Shown here piece by piece: positions 44,170 through 53,357 of a DNA stretch of 64,000 bases. The stretch lies in assembly GCF_023702715.1 (NCBI RefSeq), contig NZ_CP098480.1, positions 3,844,001-3,908,000 of the forward strand, written 5' to 3'. Made by a program: the position numbers and the translations under genes. The DNA comes from Acinetobacter sp. C32I. Lineage in GTDB: Bacteria > Pseudomonadota > Gammaproteobacteria > Pseudomonadales > Moraxellaceae. Below the pieces are notes generated by a model that was not told the origin of the DNA, ran no database searches, and was given only the letters and a program-made list of their open reading frames with translations. Numbering within the stretch: the stretch's first letter is position 1; each line of letters opens with the position of its first letter.

Positions 44170-45633
44170 TTATTTTTTTGCGTAATGTTGTTCAGAGCTA
44201 GATGGCTGATGCGTTACCGTTTCACTACTAGACGCTTTGAGGCCACCGCCTAAAGTTTTGTATAGTTCAACTTGGTTGTTGAGGTTGGCTTGTTGTAATA
44301 ACAGTAAACCTTGTTCAGCTGAATAAGCAGAACGTTGTGCATCCAATACGGTTAAATAGCTGTCAATACCAGCCCGGAAGCGGGCATTTGAAAGCTTGTA
44401 TGTTGTATTGGTTGCATCAACCAAACGGCGTTGAGCGGTTAAACGGTCGCCAATGTTGGCACGCGTCGCCAAAGCATCATTCACTTCACGGAAAGCTGAC
44501 TGAACTGATTTTTCATAGTTAGCCAGTGCAATTTTCTGATCGGTTTCAGAGATTTTGATATTAGCTTTACGTGTACCCCAGTCAAAAATTGGGATATTCA
44601 GGCTTGGACCAATAGACCAGACACCATTGCCCGCTTTAAACAGATCGCTCAAGTCGGTTGAGGCATAACCCGCAGAACCTGTCAGGCTGATGGTTGGGAA
44701 CAGTTGCGCTTTAGCAGCCCCAATATTCGCACCCGCAGCACTTAACTGGTATTCAGATGCTTTTACATCTGGACGGTTGTTAAGCAAGTCACTTGGTAGA
44801 CCCGCACTGAACACACTTTGTTGTGTAATACGCGCCACTTGTTGTTGAGGGAGCAAGTTCTGAGGAACGGGCTGACCAACAAGCAAGTTCAACAAGTTTT
44901 GTGCTTGAGCAACTTGAGTCTTGTAGTTCGCAACATCATTACGAGCCGTTTCAACTGAAATCTGAGCCTGACGCACAGGGATTTCGCTATCAATACCCAC
45001 ATCAAAACGTTTCTTGTTCAAGTTAAACGAGTCTTGTTGAGCTTTTAGCGTTTGATCCGCCAATTTCAATTGCGCGTTCGCGTATGAGTAGTTTAACCAT
45101 GCTTGAGTGACTTGGCTGATTAAACTGATCTGCGTTGCATCGCGTGAGCTTTGCGTTGCAAGATAGCTATCTAAAGCCGCATCTTTCAAGCTACGTACAC
45201 GACCCCAGAAATCCAATTCATACGACGTTAAGCCTAAGCCAACTTGATAGGTTGAATATGGGTTGTTTGGGTTAACGTTTGGAGAAACTTGGCGAACCGC
45301 ACTACCACTTGCGCCAATCGTTGGTAATTGGTTGTTTTCCGAGATTTGATATTGCTGTTGCGCTTTTTGAATATTCAACGTCGCAGTACGTAAATCACGG
45401 TTATTGGCAAGCGCCAGATCAATCACTTGCAGTAAACGTTGGTCAGCAAAGAAATCTTTGTAACCTTGTTCCGCAATTGATTTTCCAGAAGCATTGCCAT
45501 AAGACGCGAAGCTTTCAGGAACATCTGAACTCACAACAGGCTCTGGCCCGCGCATGCTTTGGCAGGCAGCCAAAGACAGCGCGAGTGCAGAGATTGCAAT
45601 GCCACGACTGGAAATAGACCATACAGTTTGCAT
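44170..45633 (-). CDS. adeK: Outer-membrane channel AdeK
   Basis: A 487-residue OprM/TolC-type outer-membrane factor. The lipobox LSLAAC gives a lipidated Cys near residue 24. Two repeats of helical-barrel sequence follow, e.g. RTATLNIQKAQQQYQISENN and FREVNDALATRANI. It forms the exit duct for AdeJ. ATG 45633 lies 5 nt past the adeJ stop and has GGAG upstream; a TTG at 45642 is rejected. The N-terminal sequence agrees with remembered A. baumannii AdeK. Confidence 0.93.
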   Translation of the reverse strand: MQTVWSISSRGIAISALALSLAACQSMRGPEPVVSSDVPESFASYGNASGKSIAEQGYKDFFADQRLLQVIDLALANNRDLRTATLNIQKAQQQYQISENNQLPTIGASGSAVRQVSPNVNPNNPYSTYQVGLGLTSYELDFWGRVRSLKDAALDSYLATQSSRDATQISLISQVTQAWLNYSYANAQLKLADQTLKAQQDSFNLNKKRFDVGIDSEIPVRQAQISVETARNDVANYKTQVAQAQNLLNLLVGQPVPQNLLPQQQVARITQQSVFSAGLPSDLLNNRPDVKASEYQLSAAGANIGAAKAQLFPTISLTGSAGYASTDLSDLFKAGNGVWSIGPSLNIPIFDWGTRKANIKISETDQKIALANYEKSVQSAFREVNDALATRANIGDRLTAQRRLVDATNTTYKLSNARFRAGIDSYLTVLDAQRSAYSAEQGLLLLQQANLNNQVELYKTLGGGLKASSSETVTHQPSSSEQHYAKK

Positions 45634-45638
45634 CACGA

Positions 45639-48600
45639 TCAATGCTCCTGAGTATTTAAAGTTTTAGGTTTGTACTTAAAGATACTACGAATCCACACGA
45701 AGAATACAGGGATGAAGAAAATACCTAAAAGTGTTGAAGAAATTACACCACCAAGTACACCATAACCTACTGAGTGTTGGCTACCTGCGCCAGCACCGCT
45801 TGCAAGGGCAAGTGGTAAAACACCGAAACCAAATGCAAGTGTGGTCATGATAATTGGACGTAAACGCATTTTTGCAGCATGTAATGTTGCTTCAAAGAGC
45901 TCTTCGCCTTGTTCCTGTAATTCTTTCGCAAATTCGACGATCAAGATCGCATTCTTCGCTGAAAGACCAATTACGGCAACAATCGCAACCTGGAAGTAAA
46001 TGTTAAAGGATAAGTTTGGATCACCTTTAATCAGCATACCTAACCATGTCAAGGTAAATGCACCTACGATACCTAAAGGTACAACCAGCAATACCGAAAC
46101 AGGTACTGACCAGCTTTCATAGAGAGCAGCAAGACATAGGAATACGATTAATAATGAAAGAACCAACAGAGGAGCCGTTTGGCTACCAGAATCACGTTCT
46201 TCTAAAGATAAACCTGTCCATTCATAGTCGAAACCGGTTAAGCCCATAGAGGGTAACTTACCAATGATTTCTTCCATTGCCAACATTGCATCACCAGAGC
46301 TGACACCCGGTGCAGGCGTACCTTGAATGTTAACAGATGATACGCCGTTATAACGCTCTAGACGTGGTGAACCATAAGTCCATTCACCTTTGGCAAAGCC
46401 AGAGAAAGGAACCATTTCGCCTTTGTTATTACGCACATACCACTTGTTCAAGTCTTCAGGCATCATGCGGGTATCCGCTTCACCTTGGACATAAACTTTC
46501 TTCACACGACCACGGTCAACGAAGTCATTGATATATGAACCACCCCAAGCCATGCTCATGGTGCTGTTAATATCAGCGATACTGACGCCCATTGCACCTG
46601 CTTGTGCTTGATCAATGGTGATCTGGTACTGCGGTGTATCTTCTTGACCATTTGGACGTACACCCGCAAGACGTTTGTCCTGAGAGGCCATACCTAAAAT
46701 TGCATTACGTGCAGCAATCAGTTTTTCATGTCCTTGACCGCTTGCATCTTTCAACTGGATATCGAAACCAGAAGCGACACCTAATTCAGGCATTGCTGGT
46801 AATTGCAATGGCATGATGTAAGACGCATCTTTCACAATCATGTTCAATGCCATACCACGTTGAATGATGGCACCAATCTGTGATTCTGGTGTGGTACGTT
46901 CACTCCAGTCTTTTAATTTAATAAAGGCAAGACCCGCGTTTTGACCCACCCCTGTGAATGAGAAACCAGCAACTGTAAAGATCGACTCTACATTTTCTTT
47001 TTCCTTATTCAAGAAGTAGCCCGTCATGGTATCAATGACTTTATCAGTACGCTCCAAGCTCGCGCTCGGTGGTAGCTGAACTAAGGTCATGACCACACCT
47101 TGGTCTTCTTCTGGTAGGAAAGAAGATGGCAAAACTTTATAGATACCAACCAAAGCAGCGATGACAGCAATATAAAGCACACCAGAGAATAACTTGTGGT
47201 GGGTCATACGATTGACACCGCCTTGGTATTTCTCTGAAAGTTTTTCAAAGCTGCGGTTAAACCAACGGAAGAAACGCGCAAAAATGTTGTTGCTTTCCTG
47301 CTTGTTTGGATCATGTTGTTTTAACAAGGTCGCACACAGGGCAGGGGTAAAGGTCAATGCTACAACTAAAGACAGGATCATCGCGGTAACCAGCGTGATC
47401 GAGAATTGACGATAAATTACCCCAGTGGTTCCGCTAAAGAACGCCATTGGGACGAATACCGCTGTTAATACACTGGTAATACCGACCAAGGCACCTGAAA
47501 TCTGGCTCATCGACTTTTCAGTCGCAGGAACAGGTTCCAGATGTTCTTCCTGCATCACCCGTTCAACGTTTTCCACCACAACGATGGCGTCATCCACCAA
47601 CAGACCGATGGCCAGTACCATTGCGAACATGGTTAAGGTGTTGATCGAGAATCCAAAGATATTAATCACGGCAAAGGTACCCAATACCACCACAGGTACA
47701 GCCAATGTCGGAATAATCGTTGCACGCCAGTTCTGTAAGAACAAGAACATCACGATGAATACCAAGACAACGGCTTCGATTAGCGTGTGTACAACACTTT
47801 CAATCGAGAGACGAATAAATGGCGTGGTGTCATACGCAAGCTTGTCTTTTAAACCACTTGGATAGTTATGACGCAACTCAGATAAACGTTTCTCAACTGC
47901 AGCCGCAGTATCCAAGGCATTGGCACCTGTTGCCAATTTGATTGCAACACCGCCGGCAGGGTTGCCATTAAACTTCGAGTCAAATTGATAGTTATCTGAA
48001 CCGAGTTCAACACGTGCAACATCACCTAAACGAACTTGAGCACCACCTGAAGTATTTTTCAGGAAGATGTTTTTAAACTGTTCAGGAGTTTGCAACATGG
48101 TTTGTGCATTCACCGTTGCGTTGAGTACTTGACCTGCTGTTGATGGCGCACCACCGAGCTGACCAACTGCAACTTGAGAGTTTTGTGCACGAATGGCTGT
48201 TGCAACATCATTTGGCGTCAAGTTAAAGCTCGTCAGCTTTGCAGGATCTAACCAGATACGCATTGCATATGAACCACCAAACACTTGGAGTTCACCTACA
48301 CCCGCCACACGACTGAGTGGCTCAGAAATATTTGAGTTCACATAGTCTTTAATGTCAGATGCAGAAAGGCTGTTATCTGGTGAGTAAAAAGCAATCACTT
48401 GCAAGAAGCTTGCGCCAGACTTGGTTACCTTTACACCTTGACGTTGTACGTCAGCAGGTAAAAGTGCTGTAGCTGATTGCAGCTTGTTTTGAACTTGAAC
48501 TTGCGCGATATCTGGATCAACACCTTGTGCGAAGTTCAAATTAATCGATGCTTGACCATTACCCGCACTGTTCGATGAAATGTAACGTAAACCATCCAAA

Positions 48601-48812
48601 CCATTCATTTGTTGCTCAATGATTTGGGTGACCGTATTTTCAACAGTTTGAGCAGAAGCCCCAGGATAAGTTGCAGAAATCGTTACTGTGGGGGGGGCAA
48701 TTGTCGGATATTGTGCAACTGGCATTTTTGTCAGCGTGATAATACCCGCCAACATTATGACCAGTGCGATCACCCAAGCGAAAATTGGGCGATGGATAAA
48801 AAATTGAGCCAT
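45639..48812 (-). CDS. adeJ: RND efflux pump AdeJ
   Basis: A 1057-residue HAE1-type RND transporter with 12 spans and two large periplasmic loops. N-terminal FFIHRPIFAWVIALVIMLAG and the pairs of charged residues in TM4/TM10 (GLLVDDAIVVVENVER, LSAKNAILIVEFAKE) show proton-coupled transport. It exports many antibiotics, dyes and biocides through AdeK, linked by AdeI. The gene lies 12 nt after adeI. Confidence 0.96.
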   Translation of the reverse strand: MAQFFIHRPIFAWVIALVIMLAGIITLTKMPVAQYPTIAPPTVTISATYPGASAQTVENTVTQIIEQQMNGLDGLRYISSNSAGNGQASINLNFAQGVDPDIAQVQVQNKLQSATALLPADVQRQGVKVTKSGASFLQVIAFYSPDNSLSASDIKDYVNSNISEPLSRVAGVGELQVFGGSYAMRIWLDPAKLTSFNLTPNDVATAIRAQNSQVAVGQLGGAPSTAGQVLNATVNAQTMLQTPEQFKNIFLKNTSGGAQVRLGDVARVELGSDNYQFDSKFNGNPAGGVAIKLATGANALDTAAAVEKRLSELRHNYPSGLKDKLAYDTTPFIRLSIESVVHTLIEAVVLVFIVMFLFLQNWRATIIPTLAVPVVVLGTFAVINIFGFSINTLTMFAMVLAIGLLVDDAIVVVENVERVMQEEHLEPVPATEKSMSQISGALVGITSVLTAVFVPMAFFSGTTGVIYRQFSITLVTAMILSLVVALTFTPALCATLLKQHDPNKQESNNIFARFFRWFNRSFEKLSEKYQGGVNRMTHHKLFSGVLYIAVIAALVGIYKVLPSSFLPEEDQGVVMTLVQLPPSASLERTDKVIDTMTGYFLNKEKENVESIFTVAGFSFTGVGQNAGLAFIKLKDWSERTTPESQIGAIIQRGMALNMIVKDASYIMPLQLPAMPELGVASGFDIQLKDASGQGHEKLIAARNAILGMASQDKRLAGVRPNGQEDTPQYQITIDQAQAGAMGVSIADINSTMSMAWGGSYINDFVDRGRVKKVYVQGEADTRMMPEDLNKWYVRNNKGEMVPFSGFAKGEWTYGSPRLERYNGVSSVNIQGTPAPGVSSGDAMLAMEEIIGKLPSMGLTGFDYEWTGLSLEERDSGSQTAPLLVLSLLIVFLCLAALYESWSVPVSVLLVVPLGIVGAFTLTWLGMLIKGDPNLSFNIYFQVAIVAVIGLSAKNAILIVEFAKELQEQGEELFEATLHAAKMRLRPIIMTTLAFGFGVLPLALASGAGAGSQHSVGYGVLGGVISSTLLGIFFIPVFFVWIRSIFKYKPKTLNTQEH

Positions 48813-48824
48813 GCAATCTACCCC

Positions 48825-50075
48825 TTAAGCTTCTGAAGTTGCTTTTTGTTCAGCTTTTGGTGAATTGGCTTGTTTTTGTTCAGCAGCTTTTGGTGCTGCA
48901 TTTTGAGCTTCAGCTGCTTTTGGTTGATAAGGTTTAGCAGACACTTCTTGTCCTTCTTTTACCTTGGCAACACCATCAACAACAACCTTATCACCAGCCT
49001 GCAAGCCTTCAGTTACAATCCAGTCCTGACCTTTGACACCCACTGTTTTAATTGGGCGTGTTTCAATTGCACCTTTGGCATTTACCACCAATGCAACTGC
49101 TTGGCCTGTTGGTAAACGAGTTACAGCTGCTTGAGGAATCAGATATGCATTTGGTAAAACACCTTGCGAGATTTTAGCCGTTGCATACATACCTGGTAAT
49201 AACAGGTGGTTTGGATTTGAGAACACTGCACGTAAAGTCACAGTACCAGTATCTGGATTCACACTTGCATCAGAGAACGCAAGCTGCCCTTCGACAGGGT
49301 ATTCAGAACCATCTTCCAGTGTGATTTTGACACGGGTATTGTTACTGTTATTTAAGCTGCCTTTGCTGAGTTGTTGGCGTAAACGCAATAATTCAGCACT
49401 TGATTGGTTGATATCAACATAGATTGGATCAAGTTGTTGAATCGTGACCAATGGATCAGCTTGGTTTGCCGTCACTAAGGCACCTGGCGTCACCGAAGAA
49501 CGGCTCGACTGACCAGAGATTGGTGCGCGAACAGTTGAGTAACCCAAGGTAATTTCAGCATTCTTTAATGCAGCTTCAGACGCAGCGACATCCGCTTCAG
49601 CCAATTTTACTTGCGCATTGATATCGTCATACTCTTGTTTAGAAACAGCATTTGTTCCTACCAATTGACGATAACGACCTTCTTTCACACGCAATGCATT
49701 TAAGTTTGCTTGTTGACGCAATAACGTTGCACGAGCATTGTCTGCTGTTGCACGGTTGGTATTTGCATCAATTTGATAAAGTGCTTGACCTGCTTGAACG
49801 TAGCTACCTTCAGCAAATAAACGTTTTAGAATCACGCCACCTGTTTGTGGGCGTACTTCAGAAACTTGATATGCAGAGGTTCGTCCTGACAGTTCGACGT
49901 TTTGTTCAACGCTTTGTGGTTGTGCAACAATGACACCAACTTCTGGAGGTGGCATTTTTTGAGCAGCAGCAGCTTGCTGTGCATCTTTAGGATCTTTGCT
50001 ACAACCAACAAGCGCAATGCTTGTTGCTAATGCGCAAGCAGTTAGGGCAGGGGCCCAAAGCTTAGCCGACATCAT
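48825..50075 (-). CDS. adeI: Periplasmic adaptor AdeI
   Basis: A 416-residue membrane-fusion protein. The lipobox LVGC gives Cys25, followed by the biotinyl-lipoyl-like half motifs, a helical hairpin (residues 95-170), and a C-terminal Ala/Lys/Glu-rich tail. It joins AdeJ to AdeK. AGGTGG precedes the ATG, and its first codons overlap the last 14 nt of the upstream PAP2 gene, so the two are translationally coupled. Confidence 0.94.
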   Translation of the reverse strand: MMSAKLWAPALTACALATSIALVGCSKDPKDAQQAAAAQKMPPPEVGVIVAQPQSVEQNVELSGRTSAYQVSEVRPQTGGVILKRLFAEGSYVQAGQALYQIDANTNRATADNARATLLRQQANLNALRVKEGRYRQLVGTNAVSKQEYDDINAQVKLAEADVAASEAALKNAEITLGYSTVRAPISGQSSRSSVTPGALVTANQADPLVTIQQLDPIYVDINQSSAELLRLRQQLSKGSLNNSNNTRVKITLEDGSEYPVEGQLAFSDASVNPDTGTVTLRAVFSNPNHLLLPGMYATAKISQGVLPNAYLIPQAAVTRLPTGQAVALVVNAKGAIETRPIKTVGVKGQDWIVTEGLQAGDKVVVDGVAKVKEGQEVSAKPYQPKAAEAQNAAPKAAEQKQANSPKAEQKATSEA

Positions 50076-50712
50076 TATTCCACCTCAATTTAGATTTTTT
50101 ATCTAAAAACAAATTATTGCTGAAAGTGCTTTGATACAGCCCAAACCAAAGCAACGAAGTCCAAATCAACCCAATTCCCCAACCGGCAAGGACGTCAGTT
50201 GGGTAGTGAACCCCCGCATAAACTCTAGATATCCCCATGAATATAAACCATAAAGTAGATACTAAAATGACACTGGTGCGATATTTGTGTTGTTGACACA
50301 ACAACATGGCTAAACTCGCAAGGGTTGCAGCATAAAGGCTATGGGCACTTGGGAAGGATGCACCATAACTTTGAACCAAGTGATAAAACTCCATTGGTCT
50401 TGGCCGATCAATGCTCCATTTCAGAAGCCAACCAATCACAATGCTGCCAATCACACTTAAAGCGATAAACGTCACATTCTTATAATTTTTAATCCAAGTT
50501 TGGTAAAGACACAAAAATGTAGTTAAAAATAGTAAAAAGGGCATTCCGCCAAGCCGAGAGAGCAGAACTGTCACATGATTAAGCGTAAATGAACGGTGCT
50601 CAAAAAAAGCTTGAACACTAAAAAGGTCTAAAGTTGATGTGTTGGAAAGAATTAGTCCAATCACACCGAATCCTAAAAAAAAGCAACCAATACAAAGCAA
50701 TAGGTACGGCAT
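50062..50712 (-). CDS. PAP2-family phosphatase coupled to adeIJK
   Basis: A 216-residue membrane phosphatase with five or six spans and full PAP2 signatures: KWSIDRPRP at 99-107, SFPSAHS at 119-125 with His123, and SRVYAGVHYPTD at 162-173 with His169. It is likely a PgpB/BcrC-like undecaprenyl-diphosphate or phosphatidylglycerol-phosphate phosphatase at the inner membrane. It is the first gene behind the pump promoter and overlaps adeI, so pump induction should also raise lipid phosphatase. Confidence 0.87.
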   Translation of the reverse strand: MPYLLLCIGCFFLGFGVIGLILSNTSTLDLFSVQAFFEHRSFTLNHVTVLLSRLGGMPFLLFLTTFLCLYQTWIKNYKNVTFIALSVIGSIVIGWLLKWSIDRPRPMEFYHLVQSYGASFPSAHSLYAATLASLAMLLCQQHKYRTSVILVSTLWFIFMGISRVYAGVHYPTDVLAGWGIGLIWTSLLWFGLYQSTFSNNLFLDKKSKLRWNNDVG

Positions 50713-50761
50713 GCGCTACTCATTATTTGCTTAACCATTATTCAGGGTTGTTGAGTGTTTG

Positions 50762-50785
50762 AAAGTGTACTCGCGAGTACACTTT
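50762..50785. promoter_or_regulatory. 24-bp perfect palindrome (putative TetR-type operator, AdeN candidate)
   Basis: AAAGTGTACTCG is followed at once by its exact reverse complement. The site covers the -10 box and most of the spacer of the promoter for PAP2-adeIJK. In A. baumannii, the TetR-family repressor AdeN controls adeIJK; that this is its site is inference. Confidence 0.8.
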
Positions 50786-50792
50786 TGGTCAA
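50764..50792 (-). promoter_or_regulatory. Promoter of the PAP2-adeIJK operon
   Basis: On the minus strand TTGACC (50792-50787), a 17-nt spacer and TACACT (50769-50764) form a sigma-70-like promoter about 50 nt before the PAP2 start. The palindromic operator lies directly on it. Confidence 0.75.
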
Positions 50793-51049
50793 GTCTTGAA
50801 ATTTTATGATAATTTCATTTTGATGTTTTTTTAAGGTTTAGTAAAAAAACATAACAAAATTTGATGTATATCTCACTTTTAATTGAATCTAGATCTTCAT
50901 GAAAAAAGCGTTTCTCAATCAGTTTGATCAATGATCTGGACTTTATATCGATGAGCTTTGTTGAACATCCTATAACTTAAGAAGTAGCCTCAAGATCCAA
51001 AATTAAGTAAAGCTTCTAAAATCAAAAAGCGACTGATTAATGGGTCACA

Positions 51050-51136
51050 TCAAATAGGTGCAGCCATAAGATTGGCAATGAAAATGCATTGTTTTGTTCT
51101 CTCATTCAAATCGAGATACTTATAGACTGGCGTCAT
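51050..51136 (-). mobile_element. Possible IS30-like transposase N-terminal remnant
   Basis: On the minus strand GGAGAT precedes an ATG (51136) and a 28-codon frame beginning MTPVYKYLDLNERTKQCI, ending at TGA. The YxxLxLxER pattern resembles the start of IS30-family transposases. No rest of the gene, no terminal repeats and no target duplication are visible, so this would be a decayed scrap. The surrounding gap, 50793-51294, shows no intact gene; an inverted repeat ACTATTTTTG-N16-CAAAAATAGT lies at 51217-51252. Confidence 0.3.
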
Positions 51137-51294
51137 AGTATCTCCTAGTAAAAGGGATACCATGGCGGAGAAGTAATCTATTGAATAATAGATGCAGGGA
51201 ATACCAACCCATTTAAACTATTTTTGGTGCATTGATTATACGCAAAAATAGTCTAAATGTTAGACTTGTACTTTGTTGCTTTTTCTGTACAAAG

Positions 51295-53343
51295 CTAGTG
51301 TGGTGATGACACGTTTTTGCTGTGTTCTTCCACTTCAACAGGCTGTTTGGGTGGCCAGAAAAAATCGCTAGGTCGGGTCAGGAAGTGGGTGGTTACCAAT
51401 TTTGCCAATGGTTTCCACTGTGCAAAGCGAACGCGGCGCGCACGAAGTGCAACAATAATCGTTAAGGTAAAGCTGACAAATAAGTTGGTTAAGCCGATCA
51501 GCATCACACCTAAGAATGACACTAAAATTAAACCAATGTCAGGACCACCAATGGTCATTAGACCTTGGATAAAGTTGGCAGAAGCAAAGGCAATATGACG
51601 AATATCTAAAGGCAAGCCTAAGATAAATCCAATCGTTCCCATACTGCCGAGCATGATCCCGAACAAGAAGTTACCCGCCAATGCACCGAGATTGGTCTCG
51701 ATATAGTTGGCAAATTTATCTAAACGTTGTTGTCCCATCCAACGTTTTAAGCGTCGATGCTGCTTTAAGCGTGGACCAACTTTACGGTAAACCGCCAAGT
51801 TATCGAAATAACCCGCAATCAAGCCCGAGAAAAATAAACACACACCTGCAATTGCCGCATGTGGAACGGCGAGTGAGGTAAAGGGATTGAGACTATGTAG
51901 CAAAGCGGCTGACTTGGCATGATTGAGCAGCGGTTCACCGAGATTGTATTGCCATAAAAAGGTAATCAGTGCTGCGGTTGGAATTGCAATCGAGATATTG
52001 CCTAGAATCGCAATGAACTGGGTTCGGATAATATTAATAATCAGTGCGGCCAGTTCGGCAATTTGTGCGGTCTTGCTGCCTTTTTGCTGCTGTACGGTTG
52101 ATGCCAACGCTGCTGCAGTCATGGCAGGCTGTTTGGTGGCCACGGTAAAATGCAATACATGGATCAGCATAAAACCAAGCGCATAGTTCATGCTGTATAA
52201 AAAGGCATGACCAAAGGGTGCGAGTACCAAGCGTGCAGTTAAAATTTTCAGCGTTGCCATGGTGGCAATAATTGCACCTGCACCCGCAGCTGCCTTGTAC
52301 ATGCCAAAGAAACCAGCTTTGTCGGTACTTACATAATGTTCGCCTGTTTTACTGGCATTCTCGGTGACCTGTAAGGCAATCAACTCACTGGTTGACGTCA
52401 ATAAGTGACGAACACTTTTTTCATTATAATGTGCTTTGGTCAAATCGACGATCAGCTCACCCAATGCGGTATAACGTGCATCATTTTGACTGGCTAATAA
52501 AGTTAGCAGCAGTTCAATCCGATCAATCGCCTGCTCTAATAGCGACAATAAATAGGTCAGACTGATACTAACCCCAATCCGCTTGGTGGCACGGCGAATT
52601 TTGAGCACCACTTCACGACACTGATCCAGCATCACAAAGGCTTGTGAAGCGTCTGGTGGTGGCAAAACAACAACCGCATCTTGATCATCAATCTGCTTTT
52701 TATATTTTTCGATGAATTCTACAATTTCTCGGTTTTGTACCAAAAAAGGCGATTCATATTCGGTAATTTCGGGTTGCGCATTAATAAATTCAGGATATAA
52801 ACCGATACCGCTAATCCGATAGGACAATACCGTAATCGCTTTAATCAGCTCATTTTTTGAAACCTGCTTTTCTTTGGTATTGCTTTGGCTTTCACCTAAC
52901 AGGTTGAATAGCCTAATCCAGTCCTGATTCTCAATCAGATCGAGCCATTCACTGTCATTTTCTTGATGGAACACTTTTCCAATCAGGGTTTTAAGCTGTT
53001 GACCGTCTTCGACTAAAGGGAGGAAATGCGCGCCTAGACGTTGTCCCAACTGGTTCCAAAAACCATCCAGCGATAGAATCCCGCTGTCAGCATATAAGCT
53101 TAACTGTTTATATTGGCTAATGAGCTTGAGTAGGAAATTTTGCAGCAGGATTGCAGAGGTTGGCGTCAGTAATAATATTTTGATCAGTGCATGAATACGC
53201 TGTTTGACTTCATCCGCATCATTTGGATTTTTGGGACGGATTCGATTGACTAGTTCAATCAACAGTTGTTCGTCAAGAACAGCTTGAGGTTGGTCAAGCT
53301 GTTCCTGCATTTTTAAAAAAAGATCAGATAACGTTAAATGCAT
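51295..53343 (-). CDS. Large membrane protein of the Gcr 'site-specific recombinase' family
   Basis: A 682-residue protein. The N-terminal half is helical and soluble (to about residue 330), and the C-terminal half has several membrane spans (GAGAIIATMATLKILTARLVL, then helices near 440, 490, 570, 600 and 620). This matches the COG4389 family named after gonococcal Gcr. No tyrosine or serine recombinase signature is visible, and the membrane topology makes the label doubtful. It starts 14 nt after ispB and is probably co-transcribed. Confidence 0.75.
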   Translation of the reverse strand: MHLTLSDLFLKMQEQLDQPQAVLDEQLLIELVNRIRPKNPNDADEVKQRIHALIKILLLTPTSAILLQNFLLKLISQYKQLSLYADSGILSLDGFWNQLGQRLGAHFLPLVEDGQQLKTLIGKVFHQENDSEWLDLIENQDWIRLFNLLGESQSNTKEKQVSKNELIKAITVLSYRISGIGLYPEFINAQPEITEYESPFLVQNREIVEFIEKYKKQIDDQDAVVVLPPPDASQAFVMLDQCREVVLKIRRATKRIGVSISLTYLLSLLEQAIDRIELLLTLLASQNDARYTALGELIVDLTKAHYNEKSVRHLLTSTSELIALQVTENASKTGEHYVSTDKAGFFGMYKAAAGAGAIIATMATLKILTARLVLAPFGHAFLYSMNYALGFMLIHVLHFTVATKQPAMTAAALASTVQQQKGSKTAQIAELAALIINIIRTQFIAILGNISIAIPTAALITFLWQYNLGEPLLNHAKSAALLHSLNPFTSLAVPHAAIAGVCLFFSGLIAGYFDNLAVYRKVGPRLKQHRRLKRWMGQQRLDKFANYIETNLGALAGNFLFGIMLGSMGTIGFILGLPLDIRHIAFASANFIQGLMTIGGPDIGLILVSFLGVMLIGLTNLFVSFTLTIIVALRARRVRFAQWKPLAKLVTTHFLTRPSDFFWPPKQPVEVEEHSKNVSSPH

Positions 53344-53357
53344 AGGCAGTCAAAAAA

